Source: Polytrichum commune
Taxonomy: Eukaryota > Streptophyta > Polytrichopsida > Polytrichales > Polytrichaceae
DNA: 64,000 nt
Assembly (NCBI GenBank): GCA_950295325.1
Contig: OX485807.1
Coordinates: 4,404,501 to 4,468,500 of the forward strand
Reading direction: 5' to 3'
Notes under the pieces: model-generated
What the model was told of the DNA's origin: nothing
Databases searched by the model: none
Seen by the model: the letters and a program-made list of their open reading frames with translations, nothing else
Translations under genes and position numbers: made by a program
Shown here: piece by piece, positions 38,018-46,677 of the stretch
Position numbering within the stretch: position 1 is the stretch's first letter
Layout: each line of letters begins with the position of its first letter

Positions 38018-38041
38018 ATTTACGAACGCGCGTTCGTGAAT
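38018..38041. repeat. Palindrome inside exon 3, in frame
   Basis: Copy with centre CG and one arm mismatch, 11 nt after the TAG at 38005. Read in the gene frame it adds about eight codons (DLRTRVRE) without a stop. Confidence 0.8.
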
Positions 38042-38394
38042 CTTCAGGTCCTCCAATCCTCACCCCTCCCCCTTCAAGGGTAGGACTGCCCTCATACACC
38101 GATGCGTCGTCTTTCACCGTCATCCCCAGGGTAGTAGACAGACATGGCGATGACTCTGCGCGACACACTGACATGGTCATTGTGGAGGACACGCAGGGGA
38201 GCCCCAATGACGCACCATGGGTGCATGGGATGGACGTGGAAGAAACCCATGCGGCGTGGATGGAGGATGTCAGGATGGACGCGCTCGACCTGGGCGCCGA
38301 GGAAGAAGACGCGCTGCGCATCCAGGCGACACAGGCGTCTCAAGCGGAGCGTGAGGCAGAGGCCATGGAGACAGAGGCGGCTGCAGCTGTGGAG

Positions 38395-38417
38395 GTTACG
38401 AACGCACGTTCGTTAAT
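38395..38417. repeat. Palindrome inside exon 3, in frame, at a homology breakpoint
   Basis: Copy with centre CA (GTTACGAACG... form), read as EVTNARSLI in the gene frame. The second copy of this gene at 29.29 kb aligns with the sequence from just after this palindrome onward but not before it. Confidence 0.8.
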
Positions 38418-38502
38418 CGTTGAGGAGGGACCTGCTGCTCGGTCCAGCGCCGCTGCCCCTCCCCCCCGATGACGAGGTAACTCTCCTCTGAGAATACCAT
38501 TT

Positions 38503-38962
38503 TTTTACGAACGCGCGTTCGTAACCTCTCTAACATCGCGATGTTTTTCTCTTCATCGACATCCAGTGGCCTTGCGAGAGCCCTCTTCAGCGGTCCCCCT
38601 TAGGGCCGAACAGTTTTGTAGGACACGGCATCATTTTGCCTTAGGAAAATATGATAGACTATCACGTGAGAAATGTAAATATTCAACGGATTAATATATG
38701 AGCCCATGTTATCTGCATCGCGTTGCTTCAAATTCTCTGCCCTCGACCCCTTCTCGTATATTGTATATGTTGATGAGATTATGTTCATTCTTGCATACCC
38801 ACCTCATTCGTGAACGCTCGTTCGTGAAAGGGTGCGACCCACTGTCCACCTCATTTGCGAACGACCGCTCGTAAATGTACGTGTAGCCGCGCTCACGAAC
38901 GAGCGCTCGTAAATGATGCGCACTGCCCCCGCAGCCTTCATTCACGAACGCTCGTTCGCAAG
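38503..38962. repeat. Palindrome array 3: five copies in the 3' intron
   Basis: Copies start at about 38503, 38805, 38852, 38890 and 38939, with centres CG, CT, AC, AG and CT. Several show arm substitutions (for example CGCTCG in place of CGTTCG, and GTGAAC or GCGAAC in place of ACGAAC), so this array is more diverged than array 2. It lies between the donor GTAACT (38477) and the FCP1-like exon at 39.1 kb. Confidence 0.9.
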
Positions 38963-39094
38963 TGTGCGCTTGAGCACATTTTCCTTGCACTCTCCTCACT
39001 TCCTCGTCTTTCCCCATAATGCACCGTCTTCATTTTCTACGCAACATTTCATTATTGGATCATAGAATTAAACTAGTCGAGTTGTTCATCACAG

Positions 39095-39267
39095 GACCCC
39101 CCGGAGATAGGTTGCAACCCCTCGACCAGTGGACCTCCCACCCGGCACAAACCTTTCATCGTTTTTGACCTCAACGGGGTGTTGTGTCACACCCAACACA
39201 TCCCAAGGGTCCCCACACGTCCCTTTCGTCACCCCGACGAAAGGGACTACGACGGCGAGCTCGACAC
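39095..39267 (+). pseudogene. FCP1-like HAD phosphatase, N-terminal part of a gene split by a retrotransposon
   Basis: Exon segment after an acceptor (TTCATCACAG at 39094, or GGAGATAG at 39110). It encodes KPFIVFDLNGVLCHTQ, the motif I region of plant FCP1-homology/HAD proteins; the usual second Asp is Asn here. It stops at the 5-bp target site GACAC, where the Gypsy element is inserted, and resumes at 46678 in the same frame once one GACAC is discounted. Using the 39110 acceptor, the phase matches the donor at 38476, so this may be the fourth exon of the ParB-like gene. Confidence 0.7.
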
Positions 39268-40210
39268 TGTCGCGACCCTTGCTAGTTTTTCTCCACTTAG
39301 CTCAATCGCTTTCCAACTCTAGCAAGTGTCCCGAGCGCTAACCTGCACATCCCACGCACATGCATGGTTAGCTCCCAAAACCGCGGACCTTCAATCCCAT
39401 ATTTGGTCACCAAACCCTCCTACACATGCATTCGGGACTCTTTCCCCTTAGTAGGTAACCCATCGCTAAGGTGGACTTCCATCCATGGAAGTCCACTCCC
39501 TACTTGGTCATAGTGTTGCTAGGACAACACTACAACCACCCGGAGCACATTGCCAAGTATGCTCCGGGGGGGGGGTCGGTCGGCAAAGCCGCCTCACCCA
39601 TATAAGCCTCTAGGACTTTTGGCGGGGCCCCTCCCCCACCGTCAACATCCCTTTTGTCTCTCTACCAAGAGTTGGGGCCAAGTAGACATTTTCCCTTAGC
39701 CGCTGGGTCTAGAAGCCTCCCTGCAGCTTCAGACCTTCATAACTTCCACGTGCGGTCTCTGAATCTAACAACCAACCACTCTATCGTCATCTACATTTCA
39801 CGTAGATCCCTATGGACACCTCACTTGCCCTATTCGGGCAAGTATTGAGGAAGTTATGCCTGTTTAAACCTTTGCAGTCCCGGGAGCCACTCCCAGGCCC
39901 CTGCTGTTCCAGGGCGCTGTCCCGGGACAGCATCCCACTCAAAGTGCCATATCTCCTAGCTCACACCTCAGATTGAGGTGTTCTTTAGCATTCTAGAATC
40001 GGGACGCCATAAGCTACTCATAGCTTATGGCTTTACCCTCATGACTCCTAGTCTTTGTGGGTGGGAGGCGTTCTAAACGCCCGGGGCCCTCACCCACCTT
40101 AGGATCACTTGGTCCCTCTCACCAATGGCGTCACAAGTCCCGGGTGTCACTCCGGGGTCCCCCTTGTGCCCATGGTGTTGCGGGCACTCCTCATGGAGAG
40201 GTGCGCGACA
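39268..40210 (-). repeat. 3' LTR of the Gypsy element
   Basis: 943 bp with TG...CA ends. Its G-run (CCGGGGGGGG at about 39563) is also present in the other LTR. Open frames inside it are incidental. Confidence 0.95.
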
Positions 40211-40222
40211 CTCACCCCCACC
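40211..40222 (-). promoter_or_regulatory. Polypurine tract
   Basis: On the element's sense strand, TGGTGGGGGTGAG lies directly before the 3' LTR, as expected for the primer of plus-strand DNA synthesis. Confidence 0.75.
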
Positions 40223-41038
40223 AAATGGAGTCGATGCCCTCATCGACTATACTTATAGTCGGGCACACCAATTCTCAAGTTGCCATCCTCTCTTGGTGTG
40301 GCATTGTGTTTTCTTTAGGGCGCTACCCCCACAATGCATCTTCAAATTTGGCAAAGTCTCAAAGGTGTCGATCCTAGGTGGTCCGTTTAGGAAAACCCCG
40401 GACATCTTGTCCAAGGACCTAAACTACACTAGACTCACCTACTTTGAGACTTACTTGGGTGACCCTTCCTTTGGGGCCACCCAAGTTAGGCTCCACTAGC
40501 CTAACTCTATCATTTTGACACAACTAGGTTGGACCTCAACGCTTCTACTAAGTTGCCTCGGTTGCCACTCCGAGATGGCTTTCCTTTGTTAAGCCACGTC
40601 TCGATCGCACGGGGGTGATGCCAAGTCCCGCCCGACTTGGCTCCCACTTTGCTCTTTCGAGACATGGGTTCATGACGCCCATGCGCCAACTCGCATTGGC
40701 TCGTGGGTTGCACTTTTATAAGCACGCGCCATCACCTTGCCCCCGCCCGGACAAGACCATGGCTAAGAGGTTTTTGGTTTTATCCAAGACCCCTCTAAGC
40801 CATGGTCCCCATTACTCGGCCTACCCAACCTAGTTTAGCATATATATTCCTCCCTCTTCCACTAACCAAGCACAAGTACAAGACTAGGACCTCATCTTAT
40901 ACTTTTCTCTTTGCACCACTAAAGTTGAACTTTATTGCCTTAAGCGAAAATGAACAAGTACATAATGTGGAGGACATTGCCTCCAAGTTAAGGGTGCTAC
41001 TAACATCTCTCCCCCACTAAAGGAGATTGATGTCCTCA

Positions 41039-44000
41039 TCAATGCCTACGTTTCCTTTTGTTGGACCCTCTAGCCCTAGTTTCTTCAAAGCGCTTCACTA
41101 TCTCCTTGGCATTCACCATGTCCCTTGCCGCTACCCAAGTGGCTTCTTTCTCATGAAACCCCCGCCACTTCACCAAATACTCCTTTCCTTTTCGCTTGTG
41201 GTTCCTACACTTGAGGATGCCTTCTACCTCGTACTCCAAATGATCTCCTACAAGGTCGGGAGGTGGCCTAATCACTTGCTTACGATTAGGCCATAAGGTG
41301 TCTTCCTTGAACGGCTTTAATAGTGAGACATGGAATGTCGGATGCACTTTGATCTCGGGCGGCAACTCCAACTTATAAACATCTTTGAAAACTCGTTCAA
41401 CAATCGGAAACGGACCCGCAAATTTTGACATGAACTTTGGAGTGAGGCCTTCGGGCATTGTGAAGTTTTTTACATTCAACAACACCTTTTGGCCCACCTC
41501 ATACTCCACTTCGCGTCTTCCGGCATTGACTTGTTTTTCATAGCGTTTTTGGGCTTTCTCCAACAACAACTTGGTCTTCTCCAAAACTTGTTCACGCTTT
41601 TTGGCTAAGTCCTCACCATCTTGGTTGAACTCTAGTGTTGAATGTGCCCCCTCGAGAGCTAGGTCGGCGGGTTGGAGCGGATCCACTCCATAAGCCACCT
41701 TGAATGGCGATTGCTTGGTCGCCGAGTGCGTGGCCGCATTATAACTAAACTCCGCTAAACCCACATAGTCCGCCCAATCTCGTTGGTCCGCACTCACAAA
41801 GTTCCTCAAGTATTGGTTCAAGACTCCATTCACACGCTCGGTTTGGCCATCCGTTTGGGGATGGAAGGCCGTGCTAAAGGTTAGTTTTGTTCCAACCTTC
41901 CTAAAGAAATGCCTCCAAAATGCGCTTGTGAACTTCGGATCTCGATCGGATACAATCACTCTCGGCAACCCGTGATGCCTCCACCATGCATTGAGAAAGA
42001 GCTTTGCGGTCTCCAAAGCGGTTGCCGTTCCCACGGTTGGCACCATATGCGCCAACTTACTAAACCGGTCCACCATCACCAAGATGGCATCGTAGCCTCG
42101 TGACTCCGGCAAACTCGTGATGAAGTCCATGGACACACTATGCCATGGCCCCGGCGGGATAGGCAACGGTTGCAATAAGCCGGCTTGCTTTTGATAAGAG
42201 GCTCGGTTTAATTGGCATTTGACACAAGTCTTCACAAAGTGGGCGATTTCTTCTTTCATGCATGGCCAATAATACCTCCTTGACACCGCCGCTATGGTGG
42301 CTTTTTCTCCTCTATGGCCGGCGATGGGACTATCATGTTCCTCCTCCAAAACCAATAGCCTCAACTTGCCTTGTGGCACATACACCCGACTTTGCTTATA
42401 CTTGAGCAATCCGTCCACCAACTTGATCTCCTTAAGCGCCTTGCCTTTGCGAAGCTCGCCTAGAAACACTTGTGCTTCGGGATCGTTGACGTACCCCTCC
42501 CTTAACTTACGATGCAAGTCACATTCACCTTTGTACATTAGCCACAAGCTTTGACTTGTGCCCATTTCTTGGAACTCTTCACGTCTACTTAACGCGTCCG
42601 GCACCACATTATCACGGCCCGGTTTGTGGATCAACTCCACGTTCATAAGCGCCAAGGTATCGTGCCACCGCAATTGCTTGGCGCTCACTTGCGTTTGTGT
42701 CTCGAAATACTTCAACGACACGTTGTCCGTGTACACCTTGGTCTTGTGCAACCCCAAATAATGTTGCCACGTCTTCAAGCAATGTACTACGGCGAAGAGC
42801 TCCTTTTCATGAGTTGGCCATCGTCTTTGACAACCATCGAGTTTCTTGCTCTCATAAGCAATGGGCCGTCCATCTTGCATCAACACTCCGCCAATTGCAA
42901 AATCGCTCGCATCCGTATGCACCTCAAAAGGCTTGTCAAACTCCGGGAACTTTAGTACGGGCGGCGAAGACAATTTGCTCTTGAGCTCCCAAAAAGCTTG
43001 GTGACAAGGTTCGTCCCATTCTTGGGATACCCCTTTCTTCAACAAGTCGGACAAAGGCCTAGCAACCTTAGAAAAATCTCGAATGAAGCGGCGGTAGTAA
43101 TTGGCTAGGCCAAGGAACGACCTAAGCCCTTTTTGAGTCGATGGCCGCTTCCATTCTTGAATCGCCTTTACCTTTTTCATGTCCGGCTTAATTCCATCCT
43201 TGGTCACCACATGGCCTAAGAACTCAATTTCATTTTGAGCAAAATCGCTCTTCTCCCCGTTAGCATACAACTTGTTGTCCCTTAGTTTTCGAAGCACCAC
43301 CTCAAGGTGCCGTGCATGCTCCTCCGCCGTCTTGGAATACACCAAGATGTCGTCGATATAGATTATTACGAAATCGTCGGTTTCCTCTCGAAAGATGGTA
43401 TTCATAAGGGTTGTGAATGTCGAGGGCGCATTACACAACCCGAAAGGCATCACCAAAAACTCGTAAGACCCATACCTTGTGCGGCACGCCGTCTTTTCAA
43501 CATCTTCATTCGCGATTCGAATTTGATAATACCCGGATTTTAAGTCAATACGACTAAAATACTTAGCTCCCGCCAATCGGTCGAAAAGATCATCAATCCG
43601 AGGTAGCGGGTAGTTGTTTTTGATAGTCACCTTATTCAAGGCCCTATAATCGATGCACATGCGTAGCTTGCCATCTTTTTTATCCACAAAGAGCACCGGG
43701 GCCCCATATGGTGATTTACTCGGCCTAATGTAACCTCTTGATAGCAAGTCATTGAGTTGTTTCTTCAATTCTAGCAACTCTTTTTGGTTCAATCGATAAG
43801 GTGCCTTGGACGGTGGCTCGGACCCCGGGATCACCTCGATCTTGTGATCGACTTTTCTCGTTGGCGGTAACTCTTGGGGCAACTCGTCGGTGAGTACATC
43901 CTTGTACCTCCCTAATACATCGCGAATGTGCTTTGGAGGAGGCCCATCGGTTTTAGCCTCCTCGTGAGTTCTTTGGTGTTGCTCCATTCGGACCACCACA

Positions 44001-45679
44001 ACCATTTGTACTTTGGACATTCGGTCTGTCGAGACCAAATTCAACTTGCCTCCTCCCGCCATAGGAGTCCTCGTCAACTTTAAAGTCATTTCCTTGCCAT
44101 TACGACAAATTACAAGCCGCACCGGCTTGCGCCTCACATCCACCGTGTGAGTCTCGAAGAAGGTGTCCCCCAAAATGAGGTCCACCTCATCCATTTCACA
44201 AAGTGTGAAATTCTCCTTAAACTCCAACGTCCCACACTTTAAGTTCACGTTCAACGCTACCTCCTTCGTCTCATGCGGCTCGCCCTTTGCGAACCGCACG
44301 TTAATGGGCTTGCCCGCTCTACCCGTTGGCAAGCCCAATTCCTTCGCAAGTTTCGGGCTCATGAAGGAGTGCGTTGCCCCTGTATCAACCAAGCATGAGA
44401 CATTCCGACCATTGATTTCGGCTTCAAGGAACAAAAGACTTGGCCTTGGCTTAAGGCTACTAGCCTTGGCCACAAAGCCACCTTCTAGCATTTGGTCGGC
44501 GGTACAACCACGATTTGTCTTGACACTCACCTTGTTGTCGGGGCACGCCGCTTGAAAATGACCAAGTTTGCCACATTTGTGGCACCGCTTGTCTTTCATG
44601 TCGCCTCCTTTAATTCCTACATTGGGTGGTTTTCCTCCTTGGTAGCCACCCTTGGTGGAATTTGTCCCGTCGGGTTGTCCTTTGAAATGGTTGGATGGCC
44701 CAAATTTCTTGCGCTCTTTGCCTCGAGACATATTTCGACTCGAGCCGCTTTGTTGTGCGGGGCCGCTTGACTTTCTTTCGGGGCCGTCGGCTTCAATTCT
44801 CTCCGCGATCTTAATGATCCCCGTCACGTCCTCGGGAAGCTTTGGAAACTTGAACAAGGCGTCTACCACCCACTTTTGTAAGCCACCTAAGAAAATGCAT
44901 CTCTTGGCAAATTCATCCATCTTAGGTGTAGCATTCATTTGGGCGTTAAAATCGCGCACATAGGCCTTAAGGGACCCCGTGTGCCTCATTTGCACCAAGT
45001 TCATTCCCTCCCGCAATTCTTGGTACTCCGGCGTGAACCTATCAACAAGCAATTCCTTGAAGCCGACCCAAGTCAAGTTTGCCACCAACTCGGGCTCTTG
45101 TTCTTTTTTGCTCGTCCACCATTGGAGCGCATGGTCTTTCAAAAAGGTCACCGCTATGGAGACCTTGTCGTCTTCATCGGGCCTTTGGACATCGTAGTAG
45201 TTGTCCATTTCCAATAAAAATTCTTTGACCTTTCTTGCCTTACCAAGCCCCGAAAAGGTACTTGGCATATTTACCTTGGCCAACTTCTTTGTTGAAGAAG
45301 AAGGCCTAGCCCCTTGCATCATAAGGAGCTCGATCATTTTGTCTTGGCGAGCTCTCTCGTCCTTGACACGCTTGAGCTCTTGATTCACGGAGTCCATGAA
45401 CTCAAGCATTTTGAGTTGGAATTTTAATCCAACATCACCACCTTCCAAGCTTTCGGGCGCATTTGGAAGTCTAGCCCCCGAATTTTCTTCGAGGTTTTCG
45501 GGACCCCTTTCTAGGGACTCCTCCACTTCCTCACCGGTTGCACCATCATCCCCACCATTGTTAATAGACTCAATGGCGGGGTCAACATCCTCTTCAACAT
45601 GATCTTTGTTCCGTTTTGAGCGTCGCAACTTTTTAGAAGTCCCCGCCTCACCATCGTTACCCGCACGTTTGGTAGCCAT
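41039..45679 (-). CDS. Gypsy gag-pol polyprotein with chromodomain
   Basis: One uninterrupted 1,546-aa frame. Approximate order: Gag (residues 90-300), CCHC knuckle [14 protein letters not shown] (about 364), aspartic protease [10 protein letters not shown] (about 428), reverse transcriptase with [13 protein letters not shown] (about 773), RNase H with [11 protein letters not shown] (about 918), integrase H2C2 zinc motif (about 1110-1145) and core with [10 protein letters not shown] and [12 protein letters not shown] (about 1245-1290), and a C-terminal chromodomain with [15 protein letters not shown] (about 1505). Gag and Pol are fused in one frame without a visible frameshift site. Catalytic residues look intact. 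A C-terminal chromodomain places it among chromoviruses, whose integrases target heterochromatin marks. Start chosen at [10 protein letters not shown], 37 bp inside the primer site. Confidence 0.97.
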   Translation of the reverse strand: MATKRAGNDGEAGTSKKLRRSKRNKDHVEEDVDPAIESINNGGDDGATGEEVEESLERGPENLEENSGARLPNAPESLEGGDVGLKFQLKMLEFMDSVNQELKRVKDERARQDKMIELLMMQGARPSSSTKKLAKVNMPSTFSGLGKARKVKEFLLEMDNYYDVQRPDEDDKVSIAVTFLKDHALQWWTSKKEQEPELVANLTWVGFKELLVDRFTPEYQELREGMNLVQMRHTGSLKAYVRDFNAQMNATPKMDEFAKRCIFLGGLQKWVVDALFKFPKLPEDVTGIIKIAERIEADGPERKSSGPAQQSGSSRNMSRGKERKKFGPSNHFKGQPDGTNSTKGGYQGGKPPNVGIKGGDMKDKRCHKCGKLGHFQAACPDNKVSVKTNRGCTADQMLEGGFVAKASSLKPRPSLLFLEAEINGRNVSCLVDTGATHSFMSPKLAKELGLPTGRAGKPINVRFAKGEPHETKEVALNVNLKCGTLEFKENFTLCEMDEVDLILGDTFFETHTVDVRRKPVRLVICRNGKEMTLKLTRTPMAGGGKLNLVSTDRMSKVQMVVVVRMEQHQRTHEEAKTDGPPPKHIRDVLGRYKDVLTDELPQELPPTRKVDHKIEVIPGSEPPSKAPYRLNQKELLELKKQLNDLLSRGYIRPSKSPYGAPVLFVDKKDGKLRMCIDYRALNKVTIKNNYPLPRIDDLFDRLAGAKYFSRIDLKSGYYQIRIANEDVEKTACRTRYGSYEFLVMPFGLCNAPSTFTTLMNTIFREETDDFVIIYIDDILVYSKTAEEHARHLEVVLRKLRDNKLYANGEKSDFAQNEIEFLGHVVTKDGIKPDMKKVKAIQEWKRPSTQKGLRSFLGLANYYRRFIRDFSKVARPLSDLLKKGVSQEWDEPCHQAFWELKSKLSSPPVLKFPEFDKPFEVHTDASDFAIGGVLMQDGRPIAYESKKLDGCQRRWPTHEKELFAVVHCLKTWQHYLGLHKTKVYTDNVSLKYFETQTQVSAKQLRWHDTLALMNVELIHKPGRDNVVPDALSRREEFQEMGTSQSLWLMYKGECDLHRKLREGYVNDPEAQVFLGELRKGKALKEIKLVDGLLKYKQSRVYVPQGKLRLLVLEEEHDSPIAGHRGEKATIAAVSRRYYWPCMKEEIAHFVKTCVKCQLNRASYQKQAGLLQPLPIPPGPWHSVSMDFITSLPESRGYDAILVMVDRFSKLAHMVPTVGTATALETAKLFLNAWWRHHGLPRVIVSDRDPKFTSAFWRHFFRKVGTKLTFSTAFHPQTDGQTERVNGVLNQYLRNFVSADQRDWADYVGLAEFSYNAATHSATKQSPFKVAYGVDPLQPADLALEGAHSTLEFNQDGEDLAKKREQVLEKTKLLLEKAQKRYEKQVNAGRREVEYEVGQKVLLNVKNFTMPEGLTPKFMSKFAGPFPIVERVFKDVYKLELPPEIKVHPTFHVSLLKPFKEDTLWPNRKQVIRPPPDLVGDHLEYEVEGILKCRNHKRKGKEYLVKWRGFHEKEATWVAARDMVNAKEIVKRFEETRARGSNKRKRRH

Positions 45680-45715
45680 CTCTCCTTCAAAGTGCTAGCT
45701 CAAAGACGAAACCCT

Positions 45716-45727
45716 GCTCTGATACCA
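45716..45727 (-). promoter_or_regulatory. Primer binding site, initiator tRNA-Met
   Basis: Sense strand TGGTATCAGAGC, two bases after the 5' LTR end. This 12-mer is complementary to the 3' end of plant initiator methionine tRNA. Confidence 0.93.
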
Positions 45728-45729
45728 CG

Positions 45730-46672
45730 TGTCGCGACCCTTGCTAGTTTTTCTCCACTTAGCTCAATCGCTTTCCAACTCTAGCAAGTGTCCCGAGCGC
45801 TAACCTGCACATCCCACGCACATGCATGGTTAGCTCCCAAAACCGCGGACCTTCAATCCCATATTTGGTCACCAAACCCTCCTACACATGCATTCGGGAC
45901 TCTTTCCCCTTAGTAGGTAACCCATCGCTAAGGTGGACTTCCATCCATGGAAGTCCACTCCCTACTTGGTCATAGTGTTGCTAGGACAACACTACAACCA
46001 CCCGGAGCACATTGCCAAGTATGCTCCGGGGGGGGGGTCGGTCGGCAAAGCCGCCTCACCCATATAAGCCTCTAGGACTTTTGGCGGGGCCCCTCCCCCA
46101 CCGTCAACATCCCTTTTGTCTCTCTACCAAGAGTTGGGGCCAAGTAGACATTTTCCCTTAGCCGCTGGGTCTAGAAGCCTCCCTGCAGCTTCAGACCTTC
46201 ATAACTTCCACGTGCGGTCTCTGAATCTAACAACCAACCACTCTATCGTCATCTACATTTCACGTAGATCCCTATGGACACCTCACTTGCCCTATTCGGG
46301 CAAGTATTGAGGAAGTTATGCCTGTTTAAACCTTTGCAGTCCCGGGAGCCACTCCCAGGCCCCTGCTGTTCCAGGGCGCTGTCCCGGGACAGCATCCCAC
46401 TCAAAGTGCCATATCTCCTAGCTCACACCTCAGATTGAGGTGTTCTTTAGCATTCTAGAATCGGGACGCCATAAGCTACTCATAGCTTATGGCTTTACCC
46501 TCATGACTCCTAGTCTTTGTGGGTGGGAGGCGTTCTAAACGCCCGGGGCCCTCACCCACCTTAGGATCACTTGGTCCCTCTCACCAATGGCGTCACAAGT
46601 CCCGGGTGTCACTCCGGGGTCCCCCTTGTGCCCATGGTGTTGCGGGCACTCCTCATGGAGAGGTGCGCGACA
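45730..46672 (-). repeat. 5' LTR of the Gypsy element
   Basis: 943 bp, same ends and length as the other LTR. It contains the promoter of the element; I did not assign a TATA box. Confidence 0.95.
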
Positions 46673-46677
46673 GACAC

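Larger units (their letters stand above)
34194..38476 (+). pseudogene. Palindrome-bearing gene: ParB-like (DGQHS) domain protein, three exons, four in-frame stops
   Basis: Exons 34194-35489, 35587-36912 and 37054-38476; both introns are GT-AG and phase 0. The frame stays open except for TAG at 35049, 36157 and 38005 and TGA at 38470. The start ATG (MARSSRSAIEMFAVKVDG) follows an acceptor. In exon 1 a Ser/Lys-rich linker (about residues 185-235) precedes FWIIDGQHSLEASQIIL and KISTFLNSGNKIKAF. The latter resembles the catalytic/nucleotide-binding motif of ParB/DGQHR-type domains, with Arg replaced by Ser. Exon 2 is unrecognised. Exon 3 carries an acidic, Pro-rich segment, a coiled coil (VKEEALSVAKLEQKMKEDMA) and a Pro/Gly tail. 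GC content is much higher than the flanks. It may continue into the FCP1-like exons downstream. No function is established. Confidence 0.65.
39268..46672 (-). mobile_element. Full-length Ty3/Gypsy chromovirus, 7,405 bp
   Basis: Two 943-bp LTRs (39268-40210 and 45730-46672) begin TGTCGCGACC and end GCGCGACA. By eye they show no difference. The target duplication is GACAC (39263-39267 and 46673-46677). The element is in minus orientation, so the right-hand LTR is its 5' LTR. It carries one open gag-pol frame, a tRNA-Met primer site and a purine-rich tract before the 3' LTR. All parts needed for mobility appear present. Identical LTRs imply a recent insertion, which broke the FCP1-like exon. Confidence 0.97.

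Noticed and set aside
39654-39848. Small protein encoded in the LTR (also at 46116-46310)
   Set aside because: Both copies lie inside LTRs and duplicate each other for that reason; no motif or start context supports a gene.
41909-45602. Many plus-strand open frames of 60-130 codons
   Set aside because: They are antisense shadows of the 1,546-codon gag-pol frame on the minus strand.
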